This document shows positions 60,516 through 64,000 of a stretch of 64,000 nt of DNA, piece by piece. The notes below the pieces were generated by a model. It was not told the origin of the DNA and did not search any database. It saw nothing but the letters and a program-made list of their open reading frames with translations. Location of the stretch: the NCBI GenBank assembly GCA_032622095.1, contig CP136068.1:53186443-53250442 (forward strand), given 5' to 3'. The position numbers and the translations under genes were made by a program. Source of the DNA: Siphonodentalium dalli. Taxonomy: Eukaryota; Mollusca; Scaphopoda; Gadilida; Siphonodentaliidae. How positions within the stretch are numbered: position 1 is the stretch's first letter; every line of letters starts with the position of its first letter.

Positions 60516-61384
60516 TTCCTTATGTCATTTTGCATTTTTGGTTTGTTAAAGGCGATCTGAAAACGGATTATGTATGCCTAGTAGGTGTGTTTTCAGGATT
60601 GACTTGTTTCCATTCTTGAATTTTGGCGGGTCGGCCTAAATTGGGGTCAACATAATTTAGAGAGCGTTTCGTATTTACAGAAATCGATAGATGGTGCCAG
60701 CTGGCGTGTGGTCATCGGTGCGATTTGAAACTTATCCAACCTACTAGATATGACCGTTACATTTATTTAAAAAAAATTTGATGTGATCGGTTCATTCTTG
60801 TTGGCTACAGTTGTGATCAAAATTTAACAATGAGCCCTGTGGAGATTCTAGTACTTTGGATAAATGGCGCCATTTCGCGTATTATGATATGCGCGTACTG
60901 ATATTCCTAAAAAAAATACTAAATATGAAACACAGACGTAGTTTTAAAAAGAATGGATGTGATCAGATGATTCTTGCTAGGTACAGTTGCGATCAAAATT
61001 TGACACTTAACCCTATGGAGAATTTCGTGTTATGCTCAAACGTTGATTGTAATATCTCTTATTGGAAATCGTGCGCAACTATATATGTAGACTAACACTC
61101 GTGTTTGACCCACTGTAGCTATCCGTGATTTAATAGATGCAATATATGATATTGTTATGCCTCAAGGTACAGAAATTGGCAAAAATAAGTGTCGAATGGT
61201 TTTGTAATTTCGATAATATGCAGCATGTTGAATCAAACGAAAATAATCACAACAAGACTGTTCACGATGTGATTACATATTATATTATCATCGGAGTCTA
61301 TCCCACATGCACTGAGAGAATCTGTGTTTTCGCAGAATTTGTGCTACTGATAAATGGACATTTTTGTGCAGCTGAGATCTTTAC
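60516..61384. repeat. Two-copy 176-bp tandem repeat in non-coding sequence
   Basis: A TGTGATC-ATTCTTG-GTACAGTTG-GATCAAAATTT block at 60,782-60,851 recurs at 60,957-61,028 with about 80% identity. The rest of the interval shows no gene or recognisable element. Confidence 0.65.
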
Positions 61385-61595
61385 TATAGCGGTATAGGCT
61401 TTGCTTTCACACTTCCCACGCCAGTTACATTTGGCCAACTTCAGTACAGCGACTGAAACCCAACATTCACCATCAATATTCTGACCACAGTTAATCTCCA
61501 CGCTTCGTGTATAGCTGTGAAAATAAAGTAAATTCGAATTTCCACTAAAGTAGAGCTTAATGAGTAAAATAGATATAAACCATATTTGCATTTTC
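61385..61595 (-). CDS. Candidate exon: small secreted cysteine-containing peptide (speculative)
   Basis: A minus-strand frame begins with ATG at 61,591 and a hydrophobic stretch (about residues 3-15) that could be a signal peptide. It is followed by closely spaced cysteines in CGQNIDGECW and KCNWRGKC. A plausible acceptor (TTTGCAG, exon from 61,595) and donor (ATA|GTAAAG, exon to 61,385) bracket it. No family is recognised, neighbouring exons were not found, and the surroundings are transposon-rich, so chance is quite possible. I include it only because it is the best host-gene candidate in the window. Confidence 0.15.
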
Positions 61596-61616
61596 CTGCA
61601 AATTCCGAGTAGGTGC

Positions 61617-62217
61617 TTAAAGGGATACTGTACCCAAAATGTTGTTGTTGGTTTCTATAGTCTCCGAGTCGGAGAATAAGGTAACAATTTTTCCATTATT
61701 TGAAAATCTGTTGAGTACGAAGTAGTGTTACGGATGGCAAATTTACCGGAATGCAAAAATGCAAATTGTCGTTGTCGAGTAATTTTTGTACAGTTTTTAA
61801 CCAAATAAACCAAATAAAAGTTATATTATATGCATACTAGTCCCATATTCTCATTTGAGTTATTGTATCGTCACTAGTCAGTTAGTGGCTTGAGTTTTCT
61901 CCCCGTATCATCATTATATTTAAACGATCGTGTGCGCGATAGGTTTAACAATCCAGTATCCCTCAATTACTTTATTTGATTACGTCGTGTACACGGAAAT
62001 TCGTAATTTAGTTGACGCCATTTTATGGCTCCAGTCATAAATTCAATTTATATCAAATTATTAACTTTTAAATTATTAAATTTTAAGATAGCCGATTAAC
62101 CTGAGCGTTTACACAATACATCTTCGACTCAAATTACTTATGTTTCTATATATTATCGATATTACATCGTTGTTATCACCGGAAATTTAATGAAAATGGC
62201 GTACAGTACCCCTTTAA
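61617..62217. mobile_element. About 600-bp MITE with TTAAAGGG ends
   Basis: TTAAAGGGATACTGTAC at 61,617-61,633 has an inverted partner GTACAGTACCCCTTTAA at 62,201-62,217 with one mismatch. The AT-rich interior has no coding frame. The target-site duplication is unclear (TA or TTA both fit). Confidence 0.7.
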
Positions 62218-63575
62218 TAACCGTTACTAATGAGCTATCGGGACCGGTGGCAAAGTCTCCCGATCTTATAATGATCAGTGGCATATGCAGAGCATGGCTG
62301 CATAGTTTTAGACATACGTGTGCCCAACTTTGAACAAAACCAGCACCATGTAATTAGACACTGACTAAATGAAGGCAATACGAATTAATGATTAGTACAC
62401 CATTGTGGCATTTGATTATCAACCGTTGCTAACCTTAAATAAGACATATGGTTCACTTTGACGGCCAGGTATATCTCAAATTTCACATTTGGGTATTAAC
62501 TGCATCGGAAACGCAAACGTTGAATTACGACCCTATCAGCTACAATTGCAATTTCCAGTGAATTCCCGGTAATTTCCTAGACTAAGTTTCTCGATCTTAT
62601 AATGATCAATGGTCCAATGGGCACTAACATGTACAGTTTCATATCTGTGTCACCATTTGAACATAACCAATACCATCCGACTATAGACACTATCTAATTG
62701 ATGGGAAAATACCACGGCCCAGAGCGTTGGTCGGTTCAAAGCCATGCAAGTATATTATTGGGGTGAGAACGATCCATTAAGCCGAAGTCGATGGTTTGTT
62801 AACAACAGATGGAGTCATGATACATTATGAAGGATGATGGAAGGGTCCCATCAACTATGTTCTTCGACACAGCATTGTCCCCGCACTGCGTCACTTGCAT
62901 CTTACCGTGTTGTACTATATATAAGACCAAGCACATAATGCACATATATATCTTCTTATAAATAAATTATCTCTTAGAAAGTGTCCAGAGATGTCTTGCC
63001 TATTTATACTGACAATTTATTTGTATTCCTGTGGCAAAGGATTTGATGGAGTGATTTGTTATGTTGACTAAGGTGTTAATTTAGTATGCGAAACATGTAT
63101 CACGGGGGTGTATATCGAGTGGACGGAGAAAGCGTTTTCTTTATCATCAGATGAACATAATTTAAACTCCCAATTTTGAAAAACCCGACCAGGAATTATA
63201 GAACAACCATCTATATATGCCCAGCAATATTTAGCAATACATATGGACATGATAACATTGTTAACATTTTTAAACAATACCACCCTATAGCCACATGTAT
63301 GGCTAAACATATATCATTGGCATAGATGAGTTGTTGTAGTTGTTTACATTGATGCTGGTCGGGTTTCTCCATATTTAATACTAAAACAGAATGATCCATA
63401 AGCTACGGTGGGTGGCTCGCAAAGCAAGCTAAATGTTCACACCTTCAACCCATTCGAGCGAAAATGATAACTGATCAGAGGGGTCCATATATGGTACCAT
63501 GCAATCCCCCCCCCCATTTTAGGTCGAATACAGTGTGTTGTAGGGTGACCCCTGGTGAGACAAACTAAATATTCA
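62218..63575. repeat. Diverged 331-bp direct repeat, otherwise no gene
   Basis: CGATCTTATAATGATCA occurs at about 62,259 and 62,590, followed by loosely similar sequence (TTTGAACA-AACCA-ACCAT and GACACT-CTAA). From 62,800 to 63,575 I see only short frames without motifs and a C run at about 63,508. Confidence 0.5.
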
Positions 63576-63577
63576 TT

Positions 63578-63773
63578 CGCTTTCACCATCCCCGATCCAA
63601 AATGGCCACCCCAGATAGGTTCAAATATGGCACCTATACAATTTATCGGGCCCTTAACCGTTTGATGTGGTATAATTGGTGCTGTAGGGTGGCCCCAAGA
63701 TATACTGATGTCGTGGGTGCCCTATGTGGCCCACCCCCAGGACGGCGGCAACTTTGGATCGGGTTGGTGAAAG
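63578..63773. mobile_element. About 195-bp inverted-repeat element
   Basis: CTTTCACCATCCCCGATCCA and following bases (63,580-63,610) pair with GGCGGCAACTTTGGATCGGG and following bases (63,742-63,772) at about 80%. Between them a GTAGGGTGGCCCC block echoes GTAGGGTGACCCC at 63,541. It is probably a small decayed MITE. Confidence 0.5.
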
Positions 63774-63920
63774 GGATGATTACTTAATATGTTTTACGGG
63801 CCATCCTACAACACCCTTTATCTCAAATCGCCGTGGCTCATGCCAATATGGTGGACAACTACAACCAGATCACCTCTATCCGCTTCCATTACAACAATGG
63901 GACTGACGATCGTATATTAG

Positions 63921-63964
63921 TTAGTTATTTCGTGGCCACGAATTAGTTATTTCGTGGCCACGAA
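63921..63964. repeat. 22-bp tandem repeat with palindrome TTCGTGGCCACGAA
   Basis: Two exact copies of TTAGTTATTTCGTGGCCACG plus AA, period 22, each containing the 14-bp perfect palindrome TTCGTGGCCACGAA. Confidence 0.9.
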
Positions 63965-64000
63965 TTAATAAAAAAAATATTCCCATGTCCTAAAAGTTTT

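Overview
This looks like a gene-poor, repeat-dominated stretch of an animal nuclear genome. Reasons: long AT microsatellites, 361-bp satellite DNA, short mobile elements carrying tetranucleotide microsatellites and tandem cores (the HINE/pearl/DINE-1 architecture described from bivalves and insects), CR1/Jockey-like non-LTR retrotransposon relics, and no bacterial-style gene packing. A marine mollusc or another spiralian fits best, but that is inference from repeat style. I recognise no intact host gene; one short candidate exon is flagged near 61.4-61.6 kb. All coordinates were read by eye and may be off by a few bases.

Layout. 0-2.9 kb: a piggyBac-like non-autonomous element (219-1643, flanked by TTAA), unremarkable sequence, then decayed cores of a repeat family called Q here. 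2,907-46,828: one very large inverted structure (about 43.9 kb) with near-identical 564-bp terminal inverted repeats abutting (TA)n on both sides. Its arms are made of the 361-bp satellite (about 42 monomers on the left, about 25 on the right, in opposite orientation) around a roughly 2.85-kb non-satellite core (34,542-37,390). The left arm is cleanly interrupted at one TA by a 15,966-bp array (8,054-24,019) of eight near-identical 1.93-kb transposon-like units joined by seven 72-bp linkers. 46.9-48.9 kb: two head-to-tail Q elements. 49.9-53.4 kb: a cluster of seven CTAG-ended HINE-like elements, several inserted directly behind one another. 53.4-60.5 kb: a 133-bp near-perfect palindrome and three broken LINE copies, one of them split by a 1.34-kb TIR element. 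60.5-64 kb: short MITEs and small tandem repeats.

How the parts relate. Nothing here works as a gene pathway. What the parts share is transposon architecture: tandem repeats inside elements, satellites apparently grown from the inside of an element's terminal repeats, and TA microsatellites at element boundaries. The most unusual object is the eight-unit array. Only its two outermost ends show a target-site duplication; the internal units have none. The whole 16-kb concatemer therefore behaves as a single insertion, or grew after a single insertion, into the satellite arm of a giant fold-back-like element.
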